Below, one piece after another: positions 33,801-40,890 of a DNA stretch of 64,000 nucleotides; the first letter of the stretch is position 1; every line of letters begins with the position of its first letter. The position numbers and the translations under genes were made by a program. The DNA is taken from contig OW203983.1 in NCBI GenBank assembly GCA_934047225.1, positions 37,506,310 to 37,570,309 on the forward strand, written 5' to 3'. This DNA is from Ypsolopha sequella. Taxonomy: Eukaryota > Arthropoda > Insecta > Lepidoptera > Ypsolophidae. The notes below the pieces were generated by a model that saw only the letters and a list, made by a program, of their open reading frames with translations, was not told the DNA's origin and did not search any database.

Positions 33801-36647
33801 CTTTTTTTTTCACTGTTTAACGGCTCTGGATACAGTCCTTTTGAGCCAATTATTATTTTAAAGTTTACAAGATTATATTTGTTTTATTTCCTCACACTAT
33901 GCATTGAAAAACGTAGATGATACACGGGCGTAAGAGCAATAAATTACTCGGTTGGTGTCAGATTTTTTAAAATCTTTCTATAATCAATTTAAAATCTTTT
34001 TAAAAATCTGTGAATGCAGTCTTACTTATTTTTAAAAATAAAATGAAATCTCTATTAGGAGAAATTTTCTATATTCAGTGTTTATGGTAGGTACTTTCCC
34101 TCCAAGGCCCATTGGAATGGGACGGCCTGCATATGCCTAACTCCACCCATTCGATTAGTCTTGCAAAGAAGGGCAAGAAACTTAGCAAGATTATGTATTT
34201 TTTTATAACTTTTCCTTTTCTTTTTTTATCATTTCTGTTACAACATACTATTATAGATCTCGCAAGAAGTTTTTATATTGGTATTGATTCGGCATAACAC
34301 GACTAAACTTATTAGACAGGACTAACCTTATTTTAAGCGTCCTGTCTTTTTCTTTCTTTATCGAAAAGACAAGGACAGAATGCTTAAATTAAGTTTAGTC
34401 CTGTCAAATAAGTTAAGATGTGCTATACCAAATCAATACCATTGTTTACTTACTTAAATCTAAAACTTTTGGTGAAACTAAGCTGGAGAGAGGCAATAAT
34501 GGTGTTTTGACTGTGCCACTATTGAAGATATTGTCCTTATCATTTTGATTGGATGCAAAACCTGATTTTTGTCCAATAGCCAAGATTTCTTGAGTTGAAA
34601 GCTAAAAAAAAATTGTTTTGTTAGTTACCAATTCAATAGTAAAATCAAGTTCCGTGAAACCTTACAACTTTGCCCGCATTTTTTGATTTTTTGAAGATTG
34701 TGCAATGAGTTTTCATAAAATTAAACAGTCGGATAGATTATTCTATGTATCGCCAAGTCACGATTCAATTTATTCAAACAAGGATCAAAAATTTGTATAA
34801 TTGAAAATTTTATGACACTATATCTTATACAATAAAGTGGTATAATAGGGGATGGCGCAAACTTGAAATTCACAAAGAAATAAGAAAGAAAAGCCATGAT
34901 CTCCATGTTTATTTGAAGTGGGCAATGTTCTCTGACCCCATCAATGTAGTTTAAGACAATACAAGTTGGTGAGCCAGGGTTGCTACGACATAAGTTGTTT
35001 AGAGAAAAGACAAATAAAACGGTTTAGGTATACAGTTGTAGCCATTTTACAAAAAAAAAATAAAAAGCCTCAGACTCTTAAAAATTATTAAAAAATGTTG
35101 TTCTTTCCCTTTTGTGATTACTTCTACTCTTCTTTTTTCATAATTTTTCCATACCCTTGTCAGGTAAAGTTACTTTCAGCTTTCGCTTGACAGACTCTAT
35201 TGGTTATTAGTCCAGATAAGTGAATGCTTATTTGATAGGAATAAAAAAAAAAACTTTGTGCCATCACACTGACCAAATAAGAAAAGATATGTAAGAAGAG
35301 ACACTGTACAAATAAGAAAAGATATATAAGGTACATTGACTTGGGAATAAAACACAAGTTACCTATCATCTAAGTACCTAAGCCTAAATTTTATGGATTA
35401 GGGTAGGTAAACAACCTTTTGAGAAAAGTGCCAAACCTAGCAAAAATTTTCATGGTGCAATGTTGTCAAAGTGATGTTTGGAATTTCTGATAACATTACC
35501 CACTGCAATTTCTCAAATGGTTGTTAATGTGCAAGGGCGTACGCAGAATTTCACTCAGGGGGGGCAGAAACTCAATAATATAAGCATAGGTTCTAAAAAG
35601 AAAAACAAATTATTGAACACTACGTATGTATTTTCTATATCAAATTTATCTTTAAAAAATTTGTCTCCGGGGATTTTCAGTAGTCCCTATGTATATAGCT
35701 TACATACATGTTTTTAAGACAAAAGTTGGTATTCAGTGTAAACCAAGATATTAATTTTAATAAATAACACTTGCTTGTCTCACACTCCAGGGGGGGCTAT
35801 TTTTGACCAGGGGGGCAGCTGCCCTAACCTGCTCCCCCCTGCGTATGTCCTTGTTAATGTGTACTTCCAAAATAACTAAAATAAATGAGAGAAAATTTTC
35901 GCCGACATGGTGCGAAAAAGAGAGTCACTATATAGGCACTATATTTTGCAGGGATTGCGACAAGCTCCAACTTCCCTTCACTGGACCAGTTTATGTGTCT
36001 GAACGCTGAAGCTGTTCGGCGCTACTTTAAGGATCTGTCCTGGCTGGGCTGACTGACCGGGGGGAAGTGCACAAAATTCACGATTACCGAGAATCAGTGC
36101 AGTACTCATCGCCCCCACTACGAATTTAGAATTTTATATAGGCACAACCTGCGATATGGGTGTCATTGGACGCGTCTGGGTGAATAACCAAGTGAAGCGA
36201 GAAACGAAATTAGTACCCAGTGCTACCACAAAAATGGTCTAGTTTTCACTTCCATTTATAAAATAAATAAATTATCTATTGAAATTTTAATAGTTTTAGT
36301 TATTTTTAGATTACACACAAAGTTGTAAGGTTTCATGGTAAGTAAATAGTAAATATAACTCTGAAATTAATCTCCCGATGAATATTACTCTTAAAATAAT
36401 AATTAATCCTCCCATTTTAACTCTCGCAAATCTGAACTTGTGAATATTAATTAGCTAGGTGAGTAAGTATATAGTAAACTTATGTATAGGTCATCTTTCT
36501 CATGAATCACAAACTAAATCTGTTTCTACGAAGAAAATTTTGATGAAAAGTTTGTAAATGAACTTAACTTACAATATCATCGTCAAAACTGAGTGCAGTT
36601 GCTTTAGTATCACTTGTATTCCAGTATTCGTCGTCCTCTAAATCCAT
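15783..36647 (-). CDS. Vps16B: Vps16B / VIPAS39 (SPE-39 homologue), complete gene of 11 coding exons
   Basis: Coding exons in transcript order: 36573-36647, 34454-34601, 31653-31849, 29540-29676, 28957-28984, 28039-28189, 26747-26883, 22468-22557, 21719-21874, 18053-18178, 15783-15803. All join in phase with GT/AG sites and total 1266 nt (421 codons; human VIPAS39 is about 490). The start MDLEDDEYWNTSDTKA matches the acidic EEEYWNSS start of VIPAS39. Further anchors are YSLHKHRSLK, GDGNAILT, VVLYLIQTL, DWLG, SVVIETLAKQKDRNAL and the terminal IKWKN (RWKN in human). The missing length is mainly in the low-complexity N-terminal part. The family protein pairs with Vps33B in the CHEVI complex on endosomes and lysosomes, acting in phagosome maturation and cargo sorting; the fly orthologue is full-of-bacteria. 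Identification is firm. The exon ends are predictions. Confidence 0.9.
16158..16750. mobile_element. Tc1/mariner-type non-autonomous element (CAGTGCGCGCC ends)
   Basis: Inverted ends CAGTGCGCGCCAAAC TTTTAG-type and its complement (GGCGCGCAATA), bounded by TA on each side, 593 bp. The GC-rich interior (16200-16370) gives open frames without protein-like character. TA duplication and a CAGT start fit the Tc1/mariner group. It lies in the last Vps16B intron. Confidence 0.7.
16858..17099. mobile_element. Foldback MITE family A, copy 1
   Basis: The whole 242-bp element is an inverted repeat. It starts TACAAGGTGACTTTTTGATC and ends in the complement, with arms meeting near 16985 (AGTGAATGACTATGGGGAGTC). 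The other copies are at 40891-41156, 44497-44763 and 47010-47275. Always bounded by TA-rich sequence; non-coding. Confidence 0.85.
17141..17716. mobile_element. Non-autonomous hAT-type element, copy 2
   Basis: 576 bp from CAGTGGCGAATTTACC to TACGCCACTG with a perfect 8-bp target duplication ATCGAGAC (17133-17140 and 17717-17724). Same family as 516-1134 but opposite orientation. A foldback with a tRNA-like loop (17455-17627) is nested within it. Confidence 0.88.
17455..17627. mobile_element. Foldback element with a tRNA-like loop
   Basis: Arms of about 60 bp (ACAAACTAGAAAAGATCAATC and onward, and complement at 17580-17627) enclose about 55 bp, GGGCCGGGCCTCCTGATAAC then AAGAGGTCGCAGGTTCGAAT and CCTGGCCC. 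The loop has tRNA-like anticodon and T arms (CTGATAAC, GGTTCGAATCC) and acceptor-like GGGCC/GGCCC ends, but no D arm. A transposon carrying a tRNA-derived remnant is the likely explanation. Confidence 0.55.
18053..18178 (-). CDS. Vps16B: Vps16B exon 10
   Basis: 126 nt (42 codons) from acceptor CTTTTTCAG to donor GTAAGAT. Encodes VHSVVIETLAKQKDRNALTN, a strong match to [20 protein letters not shown] in the human protein, then SEEFILAENTLRDS. Phase 0 at both ends. Confidence 0.92.
18347..19045. mobile_element. 699-bp TIR element carrying a coding-like fragment, nested in the satellite
   Basis: About 39-bp inverted repeats; inward from position 5 they share GCCGTCAATAGAAATTGTGG and ACTATGTAAACAAA. 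Ends are AAGT and CAGT, with TA duplication (18345-18346, 19046-19047). Neighbouring satellite units keep the empty site ACCTATATCATAAC, which proves the boundaries. TA duplication and CAGT end suggest the Tc1/mariner group. Confidence 0.9.
18752..18925 (+). pseudogene. Coding-like fragment inside the TIR element
   Basis: After a possible splice acceptor (CTTCCAG, ending near 18751) a frame without ATG reads VALKCVAHVLKVEEKIKELD, GIIDTANDAVTKPFVINVGD, LTSDSSEYFSDESNKEN and stops at TAA (18923-18925). A charged helix followed by an acidic serine-rich tail is protein-like. It may be the C-terminus of the element's own transposase or a captured host exon. Not recognised. Confidence 0.4.
20400..21718. 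other. Vps16B intron sequence with MITE remnants
   Basis: No exon is seen. A pair of inverted GTAACAGAAAAGTGTAACC / GGTTACACCTTTTTGTTAC segments bounds about 20420-20690. At 21172-21310 a family C half (GATTCGGCGCAACACGACTT) is fused to a family B end (CTTCAGAATCTGCTTTA), a chimeric MITE. Confidence 0.5.
21719..21874 (-). CDS. Vps16B: Vps16B exon 9
   Basis: 156 nt (52 codons) from acceptor TTCCCCAG to donor GTAAAC. Starts DWLGRS, matching NWLGYTKK of VIPAS39, then PLRMVIAKLHEMGSSNQLL and EDRLQLATHFQ, matching VVEILHKNNAPVQIL and DTKLNLATKFK. Both ends in phase 0. Confidence 0.9.
22468..22557 (-). CDS. Vps16B: Vps16B exon 8
   Basis: 90 nt (30 codons) from acceptor AATTACAG to donor GTAAGTA. 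Encodes ISPLQYDWVVLNVHASLKNW then EIVESIFTRK, equivalent to [22 protein letters not shown] in human. A mariner is inserted in the intron before it. Confidence 0.88.
22942..24262 (-). mobile_element. mariner element
   Basis: About 1.32 kb with inverted ends sharing GTCAAGAAAGTA(A/T)CGGGA, TA-bounded, sitting in the Vps16B intron between exons 7 and 8. It contains a nearly full-length D,D34D transposase (22995-24068) with one in-frame stop. Confidence 0.85.
22995..24068 (-). pseudogene. mariner transposase, one premature TGA
   Basis: The frame runs 358 codons from MDKNIEQRVCLKFCIANG to ...NFDG stop. It is open except for TGA at codon 53 within the usual FKxGR segment (AFKSG then stop then DVIEDLPRSGRPSTS), a likely CGA-to-TGA change. 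It has the helix-turn-helix region, the WVYEFD context after GDETW (first Asp), HHDNAPSH (second Asp) and SPDMAPTDFFLFPKLK (third Asp). There are 34 residues between the second and third catalytic Asp, as expected for mariner D,D34D. The family cuts and pastes DNA into TA sites. Apart from the stop and degenerate ends, the copy looks young. Confidence 0.93.
24770..25470 (-). pseudogene. LINE 3' end with C-terminal ORF remnant
   Basis: The minus frame 25190-25468 reads TRRRNDRVCTIPTFKHAYVN, KYLPFLGPYLYNKINKII and KGTVIEWLKKLNYSETEDLL. The TRxRND...Y.GP.LYNKI pattern is the usual C-terminus of CR1/Jockey-like LINE proteins. AT-rich, GTGTGT-containing sequence to 24770 looks like its 3' untranslated part. 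The enzyme domains are missing. Confidence 0.6.
25672..25830. mobile_element. Small TIR MITE
   Basis: Ends TCTACCGCGTAATTCTCATT and the complement AATGAGAATTACGCGGTAGA bound about 158 bp of non-coding sequence. No clean target duplication was identified. Confidence 0.65.
25897..26100. mobile_element. Foldback element
   Basis: Arms CGTTTTAACTCTAGAACCAC / GTGGTTGTCGAGTTAAACCG and GCGGCTTTATTATCGTCGTAG / complement flank a short loop. A related motif (CTAAACGGATTTAGATGCGG) is found near 56240. Plus-frame openness through the first arm is incidental. Confidence 0.6.
26150..26455. repeat. Dispersed repeat, copy 1 of 2
   Basis: The segment with AAGGCCCACTTTTTATGCAT, CAAAACCGAACAGAAAGTCG and, at the end, ACGGGCGTAAGAGCAATAAA is repeated in direct orientation at about 33645-33955. 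The second copy shows a similar layout of the middle. No gene. Confidence 0.7.
26747..26883 (-). CDS. Vps16B: Vps16B exon 7
   Basis: 137 nt from acceptor GTTCCAG to donor GTAAGA. Encodes EWQKCVNNPELNNKSVVHCL, CKHHWNEGAG and ending LCQQQQ. Matches the variable middle of the family, where human has a His/Tyr-containing TLFYSCFYHYTEAEG segment. Phase 1 in, phase 0 out. Confidence 0.8.
27043..27738. mobile_element. Non-autonomous hAT-type element (TAGGAATGCAATC ends)
   Basis: 696 bp bounded by TAGGAATGCAATC and GATTGCATTCCCTA with a perfect 8-bp duplication GATACAAC (27035-27042, 27739-27746). Sub-terminal repeats of CGAGATCTCG and TACCGAGATC are present. The 58509-59126 element shares the GAATGCAATC end. 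It lies in a Vps16B intron. Confidence 0.9.
28039..28189 (-). CDS. Vps16B: Vps16B exon 6
   Basis: 151 nt from acceptor CTTTTTAG to donor GTGAGTA. Encodes MYQFQHHVKNQSNSVD to VTSYIKFL, corresponding to LSHYREHLNIQD and onward in human VIPAS39. Phase 0 in, phase 1 out. Confidence 0.85.
28420..28500 (+). repeat. Fragment of a dispersed non-LTR tail
   Basis: ACCAGGAACAAGGTTCAATG followed by ATCACCAACCGAGCCCCCAG is shared with 44230-44295 and, inverted, 63285-63350. Only this part of the repeat is present here. Confidence 0.6.
28606..28680 (-). repeat. tRNA-like sequence (SINE head or tRNA pseudogene)
   Basis: On the minus strand: GTTAGCTCAGTTGGGAGAGC, then CTTGTAAG in the anticodon-loop position, then GGTTCAAATCC. 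A and B box sequences look good, but the acceptor ends do not pair (AACAGTT against CCCAAGG). A tRNA-derived repeat is more likely than a functional tRNA. If it were a tRNA the anticodon would be TGT (Thr). Confidence 0.5.
28957..28984 (-). CDS. Vps16B: Vps16B exon 5, a 28-nt microexon
   Basis: 28 nt between TTGTTCTAG and GTGAGTATT. It supplies the last base of the split Thr codon and nine codons (MLGRSPEAA) that align with the FLDRTEELA segment of VIPAS39, and it keeps the frame between exons 4 and 6. Without it the frame breaks. Confidence 0.85.
29540..29676 (-). CDS. Vps16B: Vps16B exon 4
   Basis: 137 nt from acceptor TTTTCCAG to donor GTGAGTT, phase 0 in and phase 2 out. Encodes VVLYLIQTLNKKLVYELLSS and HYISFLQNEGKIGELSDLL, the helical segment that follows DGN in the family. 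The preceding intron holds a 1.9-kb hAT-type insertion. Confidence 0.9.
30225..30296. repeat. Long perfect hairpin
   Basis: TTTTGAACACAAACACTTGT plus ACTATTTGTTT is followed after a few bases by its exact complement. The arms of about 31 bp make a strong stem inside the hAT-type element. Confidence 0.85.
30763..31157 (+). mobile_element. tRNA-derived SINE, full copy
   Basis: Begins GCGGCGGTAACTCAGGGGTA, B-box region GGTTCTATCCGCGG, then ATGAGTTTTTCGGAATTA, TTCCCACTTTCTGAACGGTA and a tail ending GGTCGTGACGATAT. It is nearly uninterrupted and is the reference for the broken copies at 3.8, 8.4 and 17.1 kb and the minus copy at 57.3 kb. Confidence 0.8.
31653..31849 (-). CDS. Vps16B: Vps16B exon 3
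   Basis: 197 nt from acceptor TTCTCAG to donor GTAAGAG. Encodes ILLAQSGKDPPSK, then the conserved LKRLVLGRTYSLHKHRSLKG and LFGAVAIGDGNAILT, aligned with the LRKGKVCSLERFRSL and DGNVITAV region of human VIPAS39. A 26-nt piece of its 5' part is duplicated at 26933-26958. Confidence 0.9.
32700..32905. repeat. Dispersed repeat, shared with 42570-42765
   Basis: Both loci have TGTCATTC, TTGTCAAACCAGGAG and GACCTCATTTC in order with about 80 percent similarity by eye. It lies in Vps16B intron 2. No exon was recognised in 31850-34453. Confidence 0.55.
33455..33602 (+). repeat. RTE-like LINE 3' tail
   Basis: AGCCTGTCCTATTCCAGGTC to TCACCCCAGTCGGTTCAGTA, then AACAAACATACATCTATCC repeats and TTTCGCATTTATAATATTAG. 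This is the usual 3' end pattern of a common lepidopteran RTE/BovB-like LINE. A start-like CTAGCTTTCGCCCGCG lies near 31895. Confidence 0.6.
33645..33955. repeat. Dispersed repeat, copy 2 of 2
   Basis: Same as 26150-26455, including AAGGCCCACTTTTTATGCAT and the ACGGGCGTAAGAGC end, with small indels. Confidence 0.7.
34289..34433. mobile_element. Palindromic MITE family C, copy 1
   Basis: TCGGCATAACACGACTAAAC ... CTGTCTTTTTCTTTC ... complement AGTTTAGTCCTGTCAAATAAG. Another copy is at 53958-54107, and a half copy fused to family B lies near 21172. Non-coding. Confidence 0.75.
34454..34601 (-). CDS. Vps16B: Vps16B exon 2
   Basis: 148 nt after TTTTTTAG. Encodes LSTQEILAIGQKSGF through a Ser/Leu-rich stretch to VLDL, phase 0 in and phase 1 out at donor GTAAGTA. 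This is the low-complexity linker region of the family, which explains its weak conservation. Confidence 0.8.
35532..35853. mobile_element. Non-autonomous hAT-type element (CAAGGGCGTACGCAG ends)
   Basis: 322 bp with a perfect 8-bp duplication TTAATGTG (35524-35531, 35854-35861). Ends CAAGGGCGTACGCAG and CTGCGTATGTCCTTG, G/C-run sub-terminal DNA. It is in Vps16B intron 1. Confidence 0.9.
36573..36647 (-). CDS. Vps16B: Vps16B exon 1
   Basis: 25 codons from ATG to DDDI, ending in phase 0 at the donor GTAAGTT. Encodes the acidic, Trp-containing N-terminus (DDEYWNTSDTKATALSFDDD) that is characteristic of the VIPAS39 family. Confidence 0.85.
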
Positions 36648-36658
36648 TTGGTTTTCAT
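36638..36658 (-). promoter_or_regulatory. Overlapping upstream ORF at the Vps16B start
   Basis: An ATG lies 11 bases upstream of the chosen start and opens a six-codon frame (M K T K W I stop) that overlaps the main ATG in a different frame. If it lies within the transcript it could reduce initiation at the main start. The main start is preferred because only it gives the conserved EDDEYW motif. Confidence 0.5.
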
Positions 36659-36938
36659 TCGATCAGAAGCTACAAATCTTAGAATATGTAATAAAAGTAA
36701 TTTTTATCTTTAATTATTCTATGCTACAATTAAACCCGGGTCTCCTGGGCATGTTTTGCCTTATACATTACACAGAATGACGTACAAACAAACGTACAAA
36801 TGTTTCGCTACACATTTTTGTATACGTACACAACATTGTTTTTGCCTTTCGACTCTTTCGAGGTAAATAATAATCTTTTTTTTTTTAACGGCAACGACAA
36901 ATGTACTCTGTGGTGGCCGACTGGCCGATGGATGGAAG

Positions 36939-37675
36939 TATTAGTGAGAATTAAAACGTATAGCGTATAAAAATAGCGCGCTATTTCGTTTTCACGAATA
37001 GCGCACGCTATAAAGGATCGCGTTGCGAGCTATTTTATAACGATGTCCAACATCGCGCGCTTTGCTTAGCAACAGCGGATTACGCAAGCCACGCGACGCA
37101 CAAAGGTCACTCACCCCGCACCTGTGCCCGCGATTCGAACGACTTTCGCGCGCTTTTATGTCATTTTTGGATTGATTGTTTATTTTAACGTTTAGTACCG
37201 AACAGTTTTCGCTTCAGCGTGTACGCTTGTTACATAAATTGTTTTTGCGCGCGAGTATTTTTAGTAAATAATTATAGTTTTATTGATAATTAAAAAAAAT
37301 ATTATTAATTATTGCAAAGTATGAAGGGAAGTTCATTGAAAGTTTGAAACTATTTAAATTAACTAACATATTATCAAATATTGTACGACATATTAATAAA
37401 AACGATGCGTTCAGTAAAAATATAACAAAGAAATATTATATCTTTCAAAACATCCAAGTTGTTTCTCTGTCAAGTAATTTGTCCGTTTATAATAGCTGAC
37501 AGTCGCTAAAGCTACAAAACAACGAACAGTCATTCTTTTTCATTCGTTGAAACTGTGAATATAATTTAGTTGTAAAATATAACGTTATAACATAGCTGAT
37601 AAAATAGCGCGCTATATGAAAATAGCGTATAGCTAATAGCGCGTTAACAAAATATAGCCGTTATGCACATCACTA
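36939..37675. mobile_element. Non-autonomous hAT-type element rich in TAGCGCGCTA repeats
   Basis: 737 bp, flanked by a perfect 8-bp duplication GATGGAAG (36931-36938, 37676-37683). The right end complement is TAGTGATGTGCATAACGG; the left end TATTAGTGAG is a weaker match. Multiple AATAGCGCGCTATTT motifs lie near both ends. It sits about 0.3 kb upstream of the Vps16B start. Confidence 0.85.
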
Positions 37676-37795
37676 GATGGAAGGGCAGAGAGGATATTTT
37701 CACCGCAGACAATTATGTTTCGTTTAAAACTATATACATACACAACACACACATGCCCATGAAACAATTTTTTTATTACCTATTTTTTTTTCTTT

Positions 37796-37925
37796 TTAGG
37801 GTTCCATAGTACCTCAAAGGTAAAAGGAACCTTTATGGTGAGACTCCGTTGTCCGTCCGTCCGTATGTCACAGCCTCATAACATTAGCACCGTTAAAGAT
37901 AAATACATGAAATTTGACACAAAAA
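37796..37925 (+). repeat. GGGTTCCATAG-type dispersed repeat
   Basis: Includes GGTGAGACTCCGTTGTCCGTCC and TCACAGCCTCATAACATTAGC, the same family as 15012-15125. No gene in the AT-rich 37684-39030 region. Confidence 0.6.
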
Positions 37926-39040
37926 TAGCATTAATTTGCCCACATATGAGGGTGTAAAAAAAGGTATGAAAAATTTGAAATTGTTCAAAATATTTCCAAA
38001 ACAAAAGTGAGAAATATAAAAAATGTTAGCCTAAAAATACAACATGTGTATCAATAAAAAGTTGATTCTAAAAATATATACTTTTAATATATTTACTGAC
38101 ACTGGTTTCGAGAAATTTTTAAAAAACCCCAAAAATATGTATGTCCCCCACTCCCCCCACCTTATCTCCGAAACTGGTAAACCGAAAAATATGAAAAAAA
38201 TGTTTATTATAGATCATAACTGGCCAATTACAGGAAAACTATAGCGATTAAAAAAAATTCAGCGCTAATGAGAAATATAAAAAAAGGAGTAAGTAAAATA
38301 AATAAAAAATATATTTTATAAAAATACAATATGGGTATCAAATTGTAGGTATTAAAAAGCTGATTGTAAAAATATATACTTTTACTATACTTACTGGCAC
38401 TCGTTTCGAGAAATCTTTAAAAAAATTTGATAAAATAACCGCCAAACCAACATTTGAATGTTACCATAAAGTAATTAGTTGCAACCACTGAGGTTAATTC
38501 TAAATTTCTAAATTCGTAGCGGGGGCAATGAGTCCTGCACTGATTCTCGGTAATCGTGAATATTGTGCACTAGAGCTGAACAGCTTCAGTGTTCTGTCAC
38601 TGAGGTATAGTGTCTATATGATGTCATTGGAAACAATAGAATTTAAGTCAAACTGGTAACATTACTTTGCTCACCCGAGTTTAACTCGAGGTGAGAGTCG
38701 GGTTAAATTCTGATGACTTTCTCTGTGTTAAACCCTAGTTTAACCTGAGATTTTGATTGGTGCAAGAGTGATTTTTATCTTAACCCTCTATTTTTTGACT
38801 TAACCCGAGTTAAGAACATGCTGCAAGTGGGTCTTAGTAATTTTGTGCGCAAATGAACACATGCGCTAGTCCCCCACCACTTTCCCCAAGCAGTGAAAAA
38901 TGTGCCGCGACCTGTACCTATATATTTTTAATTTTTCTCATATTCTATGATCCCAAGTTAGTGTCATCTATCTTTCAGTAAATTTTTTTATTACTTTTTT
39001 TCTGAATGTTCTTAAATAAACGTCATTCTGAATTATTTAG

Positions 39041-39432
39041 ACAAAGTCCAAACACATTAGCAATTTGCAATGGTAGTAAAATAAAACATTGATCACATGC
39101 CATGAAAGTCACATTCAAAAACACCATCCAAACCTACTCGTTTAATTTTATATCAAAACCCATACATTTGGAGTTCATAATTAAAATTGAAATTTGAGTT
39201 GCTTGACTGCTTAATTCTTTTCCATGAATTGTGTGGACAAAGTCCCAACACATTAGCAATTTGCAATGGTAGTAAAATAAAACATTGATCACATGCCATA
39301 AAAGTCACATTCAAAAACACCATCCAAACCCACTTGTTTAATTTTATATCAAAGCCCATACATTTGGAGTTCATTATTAAAATTGAAATTTGAGTTGCTT
39401 GACTGCTTAATTCTTTTCCATGAATTGTGTGG
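39041..39432. repeat. 196-bp tandem duplication
   Basis: ACAAAGTCCAAACACATTAG at 39041 and ACAAAGTCCCAACACATTAG at 39237 start two near-identical copies, with a third partial match at TCCATGAATTGTGTGG (39418). It begins just beyond the 3' end of the small lysine-rich gene. Confidence 0.85.
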
Positions 39433-39497
39433 TGAAATAATGACTACATAAATTGATTACAAAGCAATTTTTATTTGCTTATATAACTAACAGTAAC

Positions 39498-39857
39498 TCA
39501 TTTCTTATTCATAAGTCTAAGAAGGAATTTTGTATCCTTGATTTGTGTTACTTGCCGATTCTTCCTTTTCTGGACTGCTCTAGTTTTTTTACTTTTTATT
39601 GTGTCTGTTTGTTTTTCTGACTTTTGAGTTGGCTTTTTAGATAGCTCATCTTGCAGGATTGCTTTTGCGGTTACATTTTTTACCAGTGCATTTTTTGTTA
39701 CTGTTTCTTTAAGCAGTACTTCCTTTTGGAAAGTAACTTTTCTTTCAACATTCAGTTTCTTCTTTAGAATTTTATTCGTCGTGGGACTAGCACCCAAGGT
39801 TTGTTTTTTGGATAATTTATTAAGCTTCTTAAGCTTGTTTTTACCAAATTTCACCAT
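39498..39857 (-). CDS. Small lysine-rich protein, 119 aa
   Basis: ATG at 39857 (AATCATGG), stop at 39498, and an AATAAA at 39470-39475 on the minus strand, 23 nt after the stop. The single frame is very rich in Lys and Thr. It starts MVKFGKNKLKKLNKLSKKQ and contains VTFQKEVLLKETVTKNALV, ILQDELSKK and a C-terminal TKFLLRLMNKK. The composition suggests a nucleolar or RNA-binding protein, possibly ribosome biogenesis, but no family is recognised. Start context, intact frame and a well-placed poly(A) signal make a real gene likely. It may be a retrocopy, as it has no intron. Confidence 0.6.
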   Translation of the reverse strand: MVKFGKNKLKKLNKLSKKQTLGASPTTNKILKKKLNVERKVTFQKEVLLKETVTKNALVKNVTAKAILQDELSKKPTQKSEKQTDTIKSKKTRAVQKRKNRQVTQIKDTKFLLRLMNKK

Positions 39858-40127
39858 GATTTCTATAAAATGTTGTAATTACCTGAAAAATAGTGGACAA
39901 ACAAAACTACTCAAGCTGCGTTCTTTCTTTAGCGAGGTGGTAGTAGTTGCTTGATCAGTTCGGAACAATTTATTTTTCAATAGGTTCCTGTTGCGTATCC
40001 CTAACAAAGACACATTAGTATTATCGTTGTTAGATCTTCATCCATAGATTTAGGATTATATGAGCACAGAGAGCAGCGAAGCGAATCCTAATTCCTAACA
40101 ACCTAAAGTAGGGTTATTGTTATTAAT

Positions 40128-40438
40128 TCGAGGGGGAACCAATATTGTACAGCCATGATAATACGCGACCCAATAATGTACAGCCAATAATACGCGACCC
40201 GAGCTTATGATCCATGTACACGTAATATCGGGGTGTGCAATATTGGCTGTACATTATCACCCCGTACAATATCAGTACGAGCCGATAATACGCGACCCGA
40301 TAATGCACACCCTGATATTACGTGTACATGGATCGTAAGCTCGGGTCGCGTAATATTGGCTGTACATTATCGGGTCGCGTATTATCGGCTCGTACCGATA
40401 TTGTACAGGGTGATAATGTACAGCCAATATTACGAAGC
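40128..40438. repeat. Palindromic mosaic, locus 1
   Basis: Built from a few short words in both orientations: GTACAGCCAATA, ATACGCGACCCG, CGTGTACATGGATC and GATATTGTAC, spaced irregularly. There is no single period. A second locus with the same words is at 43368-43664. ORFs through it in both directions are artefacts of the palindromes. Confidence 0.8.
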
Positions 40439-40629
40439 CAATATGGCGGTCATTCAACATGTCAGAATTCCACCAGCCAATCACAATCAGCAGCATTCGA
40501 TCATAGACTAAAACGGTGCCTCGTTCGTTTTAACCACTTGCACGAGTTCGCGTCATCGTGGGAGTGCTTGCTTTTAGAGTATTTTAGACTTACTTTATTT
40601 GTTTGTTTGTTCTCAATTTTTTCAGAAGA

Positions 40630-40782
40630 ATGATTCAACAATGGTCCATGGAGCAGCAGAGTAACCTGAGGATGACGGTGCAGGACGCCAAGGCGTGTGT
40701 GGTTTTGGCGCGACGAGCTGTTGGACAAGATATCCACAAAATGTATTTGGTACATTATTACGATTTCATTAAATATATCTAA
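40630..40782 (+). CDS. Exon-like ORF, 50 codons, unknown
   Basis: Follows an acceptor-like TTTTTTCAG (ending 40624) and reads MIQQWSMEQQSNLRMTVQDA then KACVVLARRAVGQDIHKM, stopping at TAA 40780. The frame is GC-richer than its surroundings (AGGATGACGGTGCAGGACGC). It may be a real exon or small gene on the plus strand. No family recognised. Confidence 0.3.
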   Translation: MIQQWSMEQQSNLRMTVQDAKACVVLARRAVGQDIHKMYLVHYYDFIKYI

Positions 40783-40890
40783 TGGCGTTTAGTCCATTTA
40801 TTGTCATCCTTGCTTATCCCTCTATAATTTGTGTCCTTGCTGCACGAGAGTGAATTTAATAGTTTGTATTATATTCATTATATTCATATA

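Noticed and set aside
40123..40755. Several ORFs across the palindromic mosaic
   Set aside because: Mirror frames created by inverted words on both strands; the same peptide words recur in opposite directions.
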